Shown here: in pieces, positions 33,451 through 43,378 of the stretch
How the letters are laid out: each line of letters opens with the position of its first letter
Position numbering within the stretch: the stretch's first letter is position 1
Origin: Bidens hawaiensis
Lineage: Eukaryota; Streptophyta; Magnoliopsida; Asterales; Asteraceae
Assembly (NCBI GenBank): GCA_021521415.1
Contig: JAIQDT010007339.1
Location: forward strand, 1-64,000
DNA: 64,000 bases
Direction: 5' to 3'
Translations under genes and position numbers: made by a program
The notes under the pieces: generated by a model
Seen by the model: only the letters and a program-made list of their open reading frames with translations
Told to the model about the DNA's origin: nothing
Databases searched by the model: none

Positions 33451-33837
33451 ATCTGAATCGGCGACAGTGAGATTCATGGAACAACGTGCAGGTGATGATT
33501 CGGATAGTTTTAGACGATTAAGCACTCGTAAACACAAGTTTTAAGGACATGTTGACGATCAGTATAGTGTTCAACACGTAAAAACATAGGTTATGAAACT
33601 CAGTTTCAAAACCGATGGTTCGAGGTTAAAAACCGGGTCGAAACGACCCTTGATTAGCATCAAAGAACTTGTAATATATGAGAATACAACATCTCGAACC
33701 TTTGATCGGTGAGAAAATCGGAATAAATAACACGTAAACGATGTTAATCACAAGTTCGCCGGAGAATAAGTGAATCTGTGGATATAAGTTCGCTGAAAAT
33801 AATGAAAAATTGACTGTTGAAAGTCCTTTTATATGGG

Positions 33838-33916
33838 CGGAGTTATACAGGCGAAGTTACGGATAACTTCGCCTAGGCGAAGTTAACCACAACTTCGCCT
33901 GTTCAACAACATCGCC
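33838..33916. repeat. Second GCGAAGTT cluster upstream of ORF3
   Basis: It includes a perfect 20-base palindrome AACTTCGCCTAGGCGAAGTT near 33867-33886, plus GGCGAAGTTACGG and AACTTCGCCTG copies. The same words appear at 33120-33450. Confidence 0.9.
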
Positions 33917-34089
33917 TATATATTTACAAAATCAAACCTTATAATTTTAACAATTTTCCAATTAAGTTATAAAACTTTCTTTTAAGAGATAAATGACATG
34001 ATCAATTCTAAGTAACCAGTTAAAAAATCATAAAATTGTCTAACTACAAAAACTTAAAAAAAATTTAAAGTATAAGGGATTAAATTTCA

Positions 34090-35270
34090 GTCTCGATAGG
34101 GATTGCTACGTTTTAGAAAAGATCCGAACAGGAATCATACTAACTACGTGACTGTCACATAGATCCGTGTTTAGCTGTATTATGACATATAGAGACAGGT
34201 TGTAAGCAGGTAATATACTTAAGATGGTTTTCATCGTTTCTGTGATACGAGTTAGGTTCAATTAATCCTTAAAATTTAAGTGGGCAACAACTCAGAAATA
34301 TTGATGCCTCCTATCTATCCTCAAAGCGTATTTGGCTTTCCCCAAGTCACCCCGAATTGACTTCGACCCATAGTGTCTGATTAAACATGTAAGTACTCTT
34401 CTTCTGGTTCCCGTTTTTCTTCTTACTCAACGATTGTGAAGTCTTGATTTTATCATCACTAATATGTTTCCATAACTCCAAATATATATATATATATATA
34501 TATATTTTTTTTGGAATAAACATAGACTTCAACGTAGAAATTAACTGCAAGTCCCGAATCTGGATCACTGCAGTATCTTGAGACGCTATCTTCACGGGAA
34601 TCATAACACACATGGGCTCGTGTATGACTGGGTATTCGCTTTTCTGCCTATCATTCGGAAAGATATATATGAAGACACGCAAAACTCTTAAGGAGTTTCC
34701 ACGTAAAATCAAGTAAAATTAGTTTGTATCACGTCTACTTTTACGCACCATAAAAAGTTACCATGACATACAATGGCTGTCCTAAAGCCTTTTAAGCCTA
34801 ATAACTTCACTAGTTAAGCACATAAAATTAGTATATCTATCATTTTCCAAGGTTGGATCAATTTTCCGTTTAACATAGCTAACGAACTTCTTACGAAGTA
34901 ACAGACTTGAAAAATAATTTCATTTCCCTTTTTCTTTCAAAATTTAAACAAAAATTGCCCCGACCAAAACAAAGTCTTCAGGTAAACGGCTATCCCGAAG
35001 ATCCAAAGGATCAGCTGGACCGACCACATACTAGTATGTATCCGTCTAACTAAGGATGATCGACGAATTTTAAGCGAACGAAAGAAAAACTCATCATAAA
35101 CCGCCCCGGTCACTATCAGCAATCTGGTTAATGGCTATCCTCAAAATCTACAAGTAGAAAATGAGGACCAAAACATATCCGAAGACAATTCCTTCAAACT
35201 AATGTAACCGACATAATTTTAAGCGATTAGTGACGTTTTTTTTTTTTTTTTTTTTTCGAAAACACAAGAT
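34090..35270 (-). other. Conserved noncoding block between pol and ORF3
   Basis: It is homologous in order to 28541-29718 in the outer element. It contains a TA microsatellite (34483-34504), a poly-T run (35236-35256) and internal repeats with GGCTATCC and ATTTTAAGCGA words. There is no coding frame on the element strand. Confidence 0.65.
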
Positions 35271-35278
35271 AAGCATGG

Positions 35279-38200
35279 TTACTCGGGATTGATCATCCCA
35301 TTCAGTTCAATAAGGTTTTGAAATCTGGATTTGTCAAACGCTTTAGTGTATAAATCAGCGAAATTATCAAGCGTATCCACCTTTTCAAGAATTATCAGTT
35401 TCTTCTCAGCACAATCCCGTATGAAATGATGACGTATGTCAATGTGTTTAGTTTTACTATGTTTCACGAGATTGTTAGTTACTGAGATAGCAGCTGTGTT
35501 ATCAATGCAAATAGGAGTAAGTAAGAAATTCAGACCATAGTCGCGCAGCTGTTGTTGTATCCAAAGAACCTGAGAGCAGCAGTTGGATGCAGCCATGTAT
35601 TCTGCCTCACAGGTTGAGATTGCGACTGAAGTGTGCTTCTTGCATTGCCACGACACCAATCTGCCGCCAAGAAACTGACATCCTCCAGTTGTTGACTTCC
35701 GACTCTGATTGCACCCTCCATAATCAGAGTCTGTGTAAGCGACCAGCTCCAAGTCTCCTCCTCTCGGGTACCACAACCCCAGCTTCGGCTTGCCCTTGAG
35801 ATACCGCAGTATCCTCTTTGCACCTTTCAAATGAGATTCTTTTGGATTTGCCTGAAAACGTGCACAAAGACAAACAGCAAACATTATATCAGGCCTAGAA
35901 GCAGTTAAGTACATTAAAGAACCTATTATTGCCCGATATTGAGTTGGGTCCACATCTGCATCACCGTCTACTTCAGCACCCAATTTGTGATTGACGCAGA
36001 TTGGAGTATCATATGGAGAACTGTCCTCCATCTTGAAGCGCTTGAGCACATCATGAACATACTTCGTCTGATGAATGAACATCCCGTCCTTCCTCTGATC
36101 AACCTGCAATCCTAGGAAGAAAGTTAGTTCACCCATAGCACTCATTTCAAACCTTTTCTTCATGACGGCTTCAAACTCCTGACACATGGAGACTTTTGAT
36201 GCAGCAAATATAATGTCATCCACGTAGACTTGTACCAGCAGGATGTCGCTTCCATCTCTTTTGAAGAACAACGTGCTATCAATTTTCCCTCTTTCAAAAC
36301 CATTTTCGAGCAAGTAATCCGATAAAGTTGCATACCAGGCACGAGGTGCCTGATGTAATCCATACAACGCCTTGCTCAACCTGTACACGTGATCTGGATA
36401 GTCTGGGTCAGGAAAACCCGGAGGTTGCTCAACATACACAACCTCATCAACTTTCCCATTCAAAAACGCACTCTTCACATCTAGCTGAAACACCTTCATC
36501 TTTTCATGAGCAGCAAACGCCAAAAACAATCTTATGGCTTCCAACCTGGCGACAGGAGCAAACACTTCGTTATAATCAATCCCCTCTTGTTGATTAAAAC
36601 CTTTCACGACAAGCCTCGCCTTGTTTCTTATAATGATCCCCTTATCATCTCTCTTGCACTTGAACACCCATTTTGTGCCTATCGCATGCACATTCTTTGG
36701 TTTTTCAACCAAAGTCCAAACTTCCATCTTCTCGAATTGAGCCAACTCTTCTTGCATGGCTTCAACCCACGAGCTGTCCTTTAAAGCCATTTGATAATTC
36801 TTCGGTTCAATCTGGCTTATAAAACAGGTATACAGGCATTCATCGATTATTCTTGTCTCCTTAATGCTTTTATAAACACAGGTATGTTCATTCAAGCTAC
36901 TTCTCGTTTGTATACCTGAGGACACATCACCAATCACATTATCCAAAGGGTGATCTTTATGAATTCTCGTGGTCAGAACAGAACCGACATGCAAATTATC
37001 TTCCAAATTAGAAGAGATCTCATAAATGGTTGTTTCATGCTGAGAGTGAAAAGGATTGATAAATTCCTCTTCAGTTGAGGCAGCAGGGGTACCAATAGTG
37101 TTTGATGAGGAAGGTTGACATTTATCAATCAGCTGTCTTTGTAATAGATTTTCTTCCTCATCGAGTATCATCTTCGTCACAGCTCTTTCTTCTTCTTCAG
37201 AAATCTCCAAATCCGGTACGTTAAACGACTTAAAAAACTTAACATAGTCGAAAAGCTCTGCAGGTCCATTGCTAGGTTTTGGCGGTTGGTAACTTGTGAT
37301 GTCAGTGTTACACACCACCTCCACCTTGCAAGTCGAAGTATTGAAGACCCGTCTGTTGGGAGTACCAACAACATAACCGACTAATATTCCTTCATCGGCT
37401 ACTTCCCCAAATTTAGAATTTTTCTTCAAGATCGAACAAGGGGACCCGAATGGTTCAAGACCACTCAAGTTGGGCTTCCTTCCATGCATAAGCTCGTAAC
37501 ATGTTTTACCAAGTCTCTTAACGGTTAACACCCTATTCAGAACATAGCAGGCTGTAGCAACCGCTTCAGCCCAGAGCATCACAGGAAGCTTCGAATCTGC
37601 CAGCATAGTCCTGGCTCCTTCAATTAAAGTTCGGTTCTTCCTTTCAGCCACCCCATTCTGTTGCGGAGTATGTGGAGCGCTGTATTGATGTTCAATTCCT
37701 TTCTGAAGACAGAAGATCTCCATTTCAAAGTTCTTGAACTCCGTACCATTGTCACTTCTGATGAACTTAACTGTTTTACTCATGACGTTCCCAACTTTAG
37801 TAATCAAATTCTTCACCATTTGAGCCGTCTCATCTTTCGATTTCAGAAAATATACCCACGAATATCGCGAGTAATCATCAGTGATCACCAAGCAGTAAGA
37901 AGTACCTCCTAGACTTTGTACATTCACTGGACCGAAGAGATCCATGTGAAGCAGTTCTAGAGTACTGGCAATTGAGTTGACCTTCTTGGTGAGATGGGAT
38001 TTCTTGTGTTGCTTTACCTTCTTGCATGCTATACATTTGTCTTCAAAGTTAAAACTTTTCAAGGGAACGCCCATCACAAGCCCATTTTTGACAATGTGGT
38101 TCATCTTCCGAAGATGAATGTGCCCCATTCTCCTGTGCCATAGTTCGGATTCTGATTCGCTTGCCTTCGTCATTAAACATGATTCTCCCGTGGCCATCTC

Positions 38201-38587
38201 AGTAGACCTCATATCCATCACATATGTATTTGTATCACGTGGAGCTTTCATCACTATCCACTCGTCTGGTATCTGAAAACCAGGCTTCAACACGATCGCC
38301 TCATTCTTCGTGAAGTGAACAGTATACTCCTTATCACAAATCTGCGACACACTCAGCAGATTGTGCTTCAGCTCTTCCACAAAATTCACATTCTCAAGTG
38401 TCATCTTCCCATTGGACACCGTTCCTTTTCCCGTAATTCTTCCTCCACTTTCACCAGCAAAACTAACTCTCGCTCCTTGAACAGGTTTTAAGTCGTGCAA
38501 CAAGTATTTGTTGCCCGTCATGTGCCGGGAACAGCCGCTATCTACAATCCAAAGACTGTGGGCAGCCCTGTTCAACTGTTCCTGCAC
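35279..38587 (-). CDS. Sirevirus pol: protease, integrase, reverse transcriptase, RNase H
   Basis: The frame is 1102 codons long and uninterrupted. Protease: WIVDSGCSRHMTG (about residues 13-25). GAG-pre-integrase zinc site: LWHRRMGHIHLRKMNH ... CIACKKVKQHKKSH. Integrase D-D-E: LHMDLFGPVN, RSDNGTEFKN, TPQQNGVAERKNRTLIEGA. RT: GTKWVFKCKRDDKG, ARLVVKGFNQQEGIDYNEVF, QLDVKSAFLNG, QVYVDDIIFA. RNase H: VAYTDSDYGG, STCEAEYMAASNC, DNFADLYTKAF. The codon at 38587 is GTG, not ATG; the first in-frame ATG lies inside the protease. The frame is -1 relative to gag and opens only at a TAG overlapping the gag end, so expression would need recoding or the junction carries a small indel. Confidence 0.9.
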   Translation of the reverse strand: MQEQLNRAAHSLWIVDSGCSRHMTGNKYLLHDLKPVQGARVSFAGESGGRITGKGTVSNGKMTLENVNFVEELKHNLLSVSQICDKEYTVHFTKNEAIVLKPGFQIPDEWIVMKAPRDTNTYVMDMRSTEMATGESCLMTKASESESELWHRRMGHIHLRKMNHIVKNGLVMGVPLKSFNFEDKCIACKKVKQHKKSHLTKKVNSIASTLELLHMDLFGPVNVQSLGGTSYCLVITDDYSRYSWVYFLKSKDETAQMVKNLITKVGNVMSKTVKFIRSDNGTEFKNFEMEIFCLQKGIEHQYSAPHTPQQNGVAERKNRTLIEGARTMLADSKLPVMLWAEAVATACYVLNRVLTVKRLGKTCYELMHGRKPNLSGLEPFGSPCSILKKNSKFGEVADEGILVGYVVGTPNRRVFNTSTCKVEVVCNTDITSYQPPKPSNGPAELFDYVKFFKSFNVPDLEISEEEERAVTKMILDEEENLLQRQLIDKCQPSSSNTIGTPAASTEEEFINPFHSQHETTIYEISSNLEDNLHVGSVLTTRIHKDHPLDNVIGDVSSGIQTRSSLNEHTCVYKSIKETRIIDECLYTCFISQIEPKNYQMALKDSSWVEAMQEELAQFEKMEVWTLVEKPKNVHAIGTKWVFKCKRDDKGIIIRNKARLVVKGFNQQEGIDYNEVFAPVARLEAIRLFLAFAAHEKMKVFQLDVKSAFLNGKVDEVVYVEQPPGFPDPDYPDHVYRLSKALYGLHQAPRAWYATLSDYLLENGFERGKIDSTLFFKRDGSDILLVQVYVDDIIFAASKVSMCQEFEAVMKKRFEMSAMGELTFFLGLQVDQRKDGMFIHQTKYVHDVLKRFKMEDSSPYDTPICVNHKLGAEVDGDADVDPTQYRAIIGSLMYLTASRPDIMFAVCLCARFQANPKESHLKGAKRILRYLKGKPKLGLWYPRGGDLELVAYTDSDYGGCNQSRKSTTGGCQFLGGRLVSWQCKKHTSVAISTCEAEYMAASNCCSQVLWIQQQLRDYGLNFLLTPICIDNTAAISVTNNLVKHSKTKHIDIRHHFIRDCAEKKLIILEKVDTLDNFADLYTKAFDKSRFQNLIELNGMINPE

Positions 38588-38601
38588 AATAAAGCAAATG
38601 A

Positions 38602-41241
38602 TTAGAATCTAGGGACCCAAGACCAATTGGTCTTGGATCTATACATCCCGTACTTCTGCTTTCCAAAGTTAGCACTTGGATAATTCCTGTCAGTCCTAGT
38701 AGGAAATCTCATTGGAAATTGAGTGTGAGGCCTTCCAAACCTATGTGTATTGAAAGTATTATATCTTGCGGTTTGGTTATTAGCATTGTTAAACTGAGGT
38801 TTGTTTCTGTGAAAACCTGAATTAGTTACATTTCGAAACTTTAAAGGGTTTTCATTTTTAACAGTATTAAAATTACCAGTAGACTTATGCTCAGTTTTAA
38901 TAGGCCTCACTCCTCTGAATTTCGGCGTCAGAGGACAATCTGCAACAAGATGTCCTACCTTATTACATCTAAAACAACACCTATATTCCATTTTCTTTTC
39001 AAATGTTGTTTTGGATGTAGAGGCTGTGTTAGCGGCCGTTCGTCTCACATAAGGCGGGACGTACGGGTTGAGTGGAGTATTCTTTTTAGAAGTTTTATCT
39101 TTTTCTCCACCAGTGGGTAACACTACCTTCTCATTTGTCTTACCCGATTCGGACAACTTATCCGAATCCGATGAGACTGGACTAGTAACAGAAATATTTA
39201 CACTTGAAACAGGCGAACTCATTTCGCCACTACTAACACTTGGTTCTTTACTCGTAACCTTGATTGGAACTGTCTGAGGAACTTCAAAATCAACAGATTT
39301 CTGTACACTAGGGTTAAAAGTGTAATTGTGGTTATACGGTGGTGGAACCTCGTGATAACCAATTCCTCCTCTCTTTGTAGAGGTACCTTGATCACTAACA
39401 AGGTGATCAAGAATAGCTGAGGAATTTCTGAACTGTTCTAGTTTTCGGTTCAGTTCCACCACTTTCACCTGGTGGTCAGCAATCTGCTTTTCTCGTTCAG
39501 CAATCAGTTTAGTCTTTTCTTCTAAAACCTCATAACTAAGATCAATAACTTCAATTTTTTCAGCAAGTTTAGTTTTTAAGCTTTTAACATCTTTTTCACA
39601 CGCTTTAATTTTAACTTTGTAACTATTTTCTCTTGCTTTCGTAAAGTGATGATCTTCTTTAAGAGTTTTAAATTCAGCATCTAAACGAACATACTGATCA
39701 GTTATGGTAGCAAGTTGCTCAGACAAATTCTCACATTTAGTACAAATAGATTTAGAACTTACCACGGAGAGTTGATCATTGTTATCTGCCATGAAAGCTT
39801 TTTCTTTACCAGTAGCTTTCTCTTCTCTGGTAGTCTTCTCACGTTCTTCACTCTCAACCTTAGCCATATTAGCCTGCTCATTAGTTTCATTCAAATGCAG
39901 GTTCCAGTTGTATTCACCTGCTTCTCTGGACAGCATGGCATTGACTTCATTATTATTTCCTGTGTGCTGTGCAGACCGGCCTTGACCACGTTCAACTCTC
40001 TCGTTTCTGCAATCTTTGGCAAAGTGCCCGTTTTGTTGACAGTTATAGCACCTCACCTTAGACTTGTCGAACCCTGGCCTGCCACCCACAAACTTTCTCC
40101 CCGTCTTTCTCATGAACTTCTTCACTCTCCTCACTATCATGGCCATCTGCCATTGTAAATCCATCTCCTCCAGATCATCAGCATCGATCTGGTCATAGTC
40201 TTCATCTAGCATCGCTGGATCAACCACCTTTCCTTGAATATAATTTTCGTATGAAGCAATAAATGAAGCATAGAGGCCAAACTGGTCTTCAGCAGATTTG
40301 ACGCTCATTGGCATCTTAGAGTAATTATTGCTTGAGGAACTTGAAGATCCACTAGTCTTGCTTGCTGTCTGTTGAGTACCACTTGATCCACCCGCAACAA
40401 AGCAAACATCCCCATTCGAGTTTACTGACACTTGCCCCTCATGTGAAGTATTGGCACCCGACTCACCCTTCGAGTAGTAGGCGGCAGAATCAGTCTTTGA
40501 ACTTGTATTGGAGTTTACTTTCGCACCGTACATGCCTGGATCTTGAACCTGATCCATAGATGTTTCTTTTCTTACCATATTAAGCTCAAAAGTTCTGAGC
40601 TTGTTCACAGCGGTTTCAAGATCATAAGTAGGGAAGTCCTTGTCTTCCCTCATCAGTACAGTATACATCTCCCATTTTGGTGGGAGAGCATCGAGAAGTT
40701 TTTCCACAATCTCTTCTTCTCGGTAGGAAATGGAGTAGTTACTCAATTCAGTCATTAGATGATAATATCGAGTGATAATATCATCAAGAGATTCCTTCTT
40801 TAAGTACTTAAAGACTGAAAATTGAGTTTTAAGCAGCTTTATCTTTGAGGCCCGAATGCCTACATTTCCTTCGAATCTGCTCTCAAGAGCTTCCCAAAGC
40901 TCTCTAGCTGATGTATACTTTCTGAATGTATGTAGGATCTCCTGTGGAAGAGCCATTGTGATTGCAGCATGAGCCTTGCTTTCGGCTTCATACATCTTCT
41001 TCTCCTCTTCTTCCATTTTACTGTATTTCTTGATTTGGTCTCGACCCTCATACTCCATGATTGGTGGAATATATCCATCTTGGATGCATACCCACATCTT
41101 CGCATCCTGGTACTTAACATACTGTATGAACCGATCCTTCCACGCGACAAAATCGGTTCCCTTCAGCAATCTTGGGGCCTTTGTAGCCGACCCCGCTTCA
41201 ACTTCCATCTTGACAAGCTCCGAAATGTTGATTGACGACAT
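38602..41241 (-). CDS. Sirevirus gag, 879 codons
   Basis: The frame starts with ATG at 41241. The UBN2-type capsid domain (about residues 25-240) shows LLKGTDFVAWKDRFIQYVKY, ARELWEALESRFEGNVGIRA and EEIVEKLLDALPPKWEMYTV. The first CCHC knuckle is CYNCQQNGHFAKDC (about 395-410). A long coiled coil (about 510-640) contains LAEREKQIADHQVKVVELNR-like heptads. GIGYHEVPPPYNHNYT follows, then a second knuckle CFRCNKVGHLVADC (about 760-775) and an asparagine/arginine-rich tail ending VPRF. The gag of most copia elements is far shorter; the extra coiled coil and second knuckle are seen in Sireviruses. The GIGY-VPPPY block is shared with the outer element's gag. Confidence 0.9.
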   Translation of the reverse strand: MSSINISELVKMEVEAGSATKAPRLLKGTDFVAWKDRFIQYVKYQDAKMWVCIQDGYIPPIMEYEGRDQIKKYSKMEEEEKKMYEAESKAHAAITMALPQEILHTFRKYTSARELWEALESRFEGNVGIRASKIKLLKTQFSVFKYLKKESLDDIITRYYHLMTELSNYSISYREEEIVEKLLDALPPKWEMYTVLMREDKDFPTYDLETAVNKLRTFELNMVRKETSMDQVQDPGMYGAKVNSNTSSKTDSAAYYSKGESGANTSHEGQVSVNSNGDVCFVAGGSSGTQQTASKTSGSSSSSSNNYSKMPMSVKSAEDQFGLYASFIASYENYIQGKVVDPAMLDEDYDQIDADDLEEMDLQWQMAMIVRRVKKFMRKTGRKFVGGRPGFDKSKVRCYNCQQNGHFAKDCRNERVERGQGRSAQHTGNNNEVNAMLSREAGEYNWNLHLNETNEQANMAKVESEEREKTTREEKATGKEKAFMADNNDQLSVVSSKSICTKCENLSEQLATITDQYVRLDAEFKTLKEDHHFTKARENSYKVKIKACEKDVKSLKTKLAEKIEVIDLSYEVLEEKTKLIAEREKQIADHQVKVVELNRKLEQFRNSSAILDHLVSDQGTSTKRGGIGYHEVPPPYNHNYTFNPSVQKSVDFEVPQTVPIKVTSKEPSVSSGEMSSPVSSVNISVTSPVSSDSDKLSESGKTNEKVVLPTGGEKDKTSKKNTPLNPYVPPYVRRTAANTASTSKTTFEKKMEYRCCFRCNKVGHLVADCPLTPKFRGVRPIKTEHKSTGNFNTVKNENPLKFRNVTNSGFHRNKPQFNNANNQTARYNTFNTHRFGRPHTQFPMRFPTRTDRNYPSANFGKQKYGMYRSKTNWSWVPRF

Positions 41242-41269
41242 CCTTCTTGAAGACTAAGAAACCCGAAAA

Positions 41270-41590
41270 ATTCTGAAAAGGGCGAAGTTAGAAAAATTTC
41301 TTCGAAACAGTACTGTAGGCGAAGTTAAGTATAACTTCGCTTAAGTAATAACTTCGCTGGATCCTTCTTAAATTCGCGTAACTGGGCGAAGTTGAGAATA
41401 ACTTCGCTTAGGATAAGCGAACTTAGAAAGTAAGCGAACTTGAAGAGAACTTCGCTGAGTTAGGCGAAGTTGAGGAGCTAGGCGAAGTTGTGAATAACTT
41501 CGCTTCTCCTTATATCTTCGCTGAAACCCTACGAATCCTGACGGCAACTTCGCCTGATGAACAGCAACTTCGCCTGACGAACTGAAACTT
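41270..41590. repeat. GCGAAGTT motif array in the gag leader
   Basis: About fourteen copies of GGCGAAGTT / AACTTCGCT / AGCGAACTT in both orientations, often paired as GGCGAAGTTnnGnATAACTT CGCT-type inverted repeats, lie between the gag ATG and the PBS. Confidence 0.9.
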
Positions 41591-41760
41591 TCTGCAGATA
41601 TGAAAAACGGATTTTAACGACGATTTTGACGGTTTGTAGGCTTGAACACACTGGTAGGAAGCTAGAATGAGCAAAAACACCACAAACTCGTCCCGGTAAT
41701 ACCCGAAATGGAACGAATTCTACACCCGCGTGAATATCCCGAACCACACAATCGAGCAAA

Positions 41761-41775
41761 TGCTCTGATACCAAT
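41761..41775 (-). other. Primer-binding site of the young Sirevirus
   Basis: On the minus strand ATTGGTATCAGAGCA directly follows the LTR end CCTACA, which is the initiator-tRNA-Met type. Confidence 0.85.
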
Positions 41776-42249
41776 TGTAGGTTCCCCGGACGGATCACAC
41801 GAGATATCCCGATATACACAGGTGCGGAATCCCTGTGTAGATCGTTACGGACGTAGAATATAAGCTTACGAACACACGAACACGATACAAACCAAACTCA
41901 CGTTATATTCATAACTCGAACCGTGTTACTTACAGACTCACGTCAATAGACTCACGTAAACTGAACTCGATCAACCAAAACTCTCTAACTGACCAACTAT
42001 TGATTAACCTTAAACAGTAAACAGTAAACTACTTAAATACACGACAACTTCGCCTCAGGCGAAGTTGTCCTTAACTTCGCTCGTTCAACAAGTTCGCCTA
42101 GGCGAACTTGTCAACAACTTCGCTTGGTTAACAAGTTCGCCTAAGCGAACTTGTCAACAACTTCGCTTTTACAAACAATTACATAAACAATATTACAGAC
42201 TCGATTACAGACTTTAGACATATGAACTACTGACATCTATGCACCAACA
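41776..42249 (-). repeat. 5' LTR of the young Sirevirus
   Basis: It is 474 bp and identical to the 3' LTR except for two substitutions (near 41801 and 41911) and an additional 7-bp copy in the ACAGTAAACAGTAAAC stretch near 42013-42027. Confidence 0.93.
42040..42172. repeat. GCGAAGTT/GCGAACTT palindrome cluster in the 5' LTR
   Basis: It has the same three palindromes and half-sites as in the 3' LTR at 29982-30112. In the minus-strand LTR this lies upstream of the TATTTAAG TATA candidate (near 42035), a U3-like position. Confidence 0.9.
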
Positions 42250-42254
42250 GACAT

Positions 42255-43378
42255 AATTTTAAGCGAGAGTGAAGTTTGAAAGACAAAGACAAAACTTTAA
42301 TAAATTAAATTTTTGTTTTTATTTTTTTTAAACACACACACACTCTTTTTGAATTTTTTTAATTTTCTCCCCCTAAATTTGTGCAAATTAAACAAATATG
42401 TACAAATTTATCTTCAAAAAGACTCAATCGTCGAAACGTAGTATTCAATAAAAACTTTTATGACGTGTGATAGTCAGCCAACTGATGTACTATCATTTCT
42501 CATGTATGTTCAAGTCATTTTCTAAATTTTGAGAAACAAAATACACTATACTTGAAAAACTATACAGGAACATATTTTTGTATTTTTTAAAAAGTTTAAA
42601 ATTTTATAGTCTTTTTGACTGATCAATCTTTCATACCAAAGTAATACGGTTACCTTTTATCTTCAAGACATCATTTTCCCATTTGTGAGAATCTCCCCCC
42701 TAGGAATAAGCTTGTTTTGAGATTCTGCATCCTTGCGAGTTGAATGTCTGGAACAAGCCTTTTAATATGCAACGCATTCCCTGATTTGTTCCTACACACT
42801 TAGAGAGCAGATTAAAAATGTTCTTTCACCCTAAAATCCCGTCCAGGCAACAAATAATCCATTTTATGGTTTAAATATTTAAATACAATGGATATTTGCC
42901 ATATCATATGCCTGGAACAAACCATTTAATAAACAGTGAATTTGTGGTTGCTCCTACACGCATAGCGGGATCAGTTAGACATATGAACCCAAGTCATAAA
43001 TGTCTTGGGGTTCCCTTTAGCATCAACATATGTGACCTCTTGCTAACTCATATCTTTCTCATTATTAACAGAATCATTTGTTAATACAGATTCTGTTTGC
43101 TGAGTTTTAAGTTTCCAAATCTGTCTTGGTTTAGTGAAATTTGGTAGAACAAACTTTGGAGTGGAGCAATTCGAATTCGAATTCTTAAAACTTTCCACAC
43201 TCTTTGATTTCTAAAAATTTATTTTTCTTTTAACAGTTTCTAAATCATTTGAGTGCAAACCTGTCATATTAACTTTGAATCCTTGAGTATCTGTGACCAG
43301 TTGTACAAATACACGTGGTTTTCTAAAATAGGCGTTTTGTTTAACCACTGGATTCGGTTGAAACATGTTACCTTCGAC
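42255..43378 (-). other. Outer Sirevirus interior without coding content
   Basis: This AT-rich DNA should hold pol on the minus strand of a complete element, but no protease, integrase or RT motif is visible. The start continues the CCGACATAATTTTAAGCGA repeat interrupted by the inner insertion. Confidence 0.5.

Larger units (their letters stand above)
29719..42249 (-). mobile_element. Young Sirevirus (Ty1/copia, Maximus/SIRE type) with gag, pol and a third ORF
   Basis: LTRs are 29719-30185 (467 bp) and 41776-42249 (474 bp), with a perfect GACAT target duplication (29714-29718 and 42250-42254). The LTRs differ by two substitutions and one 7-bp tandem indel (an extra AACAGTA-type unit), which indicates recent insertion. 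On the minus strand the order is LTR, PBS, leader with motif array, gag (879 codons), pol (1102 codons), a conserved noncoding block, motif array, ORF3 (943 codons), PPT, LTR. Large gag, copia pol order and an extra 3' ORF are Sirevirus hallmarks. Confidence 0.92.
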
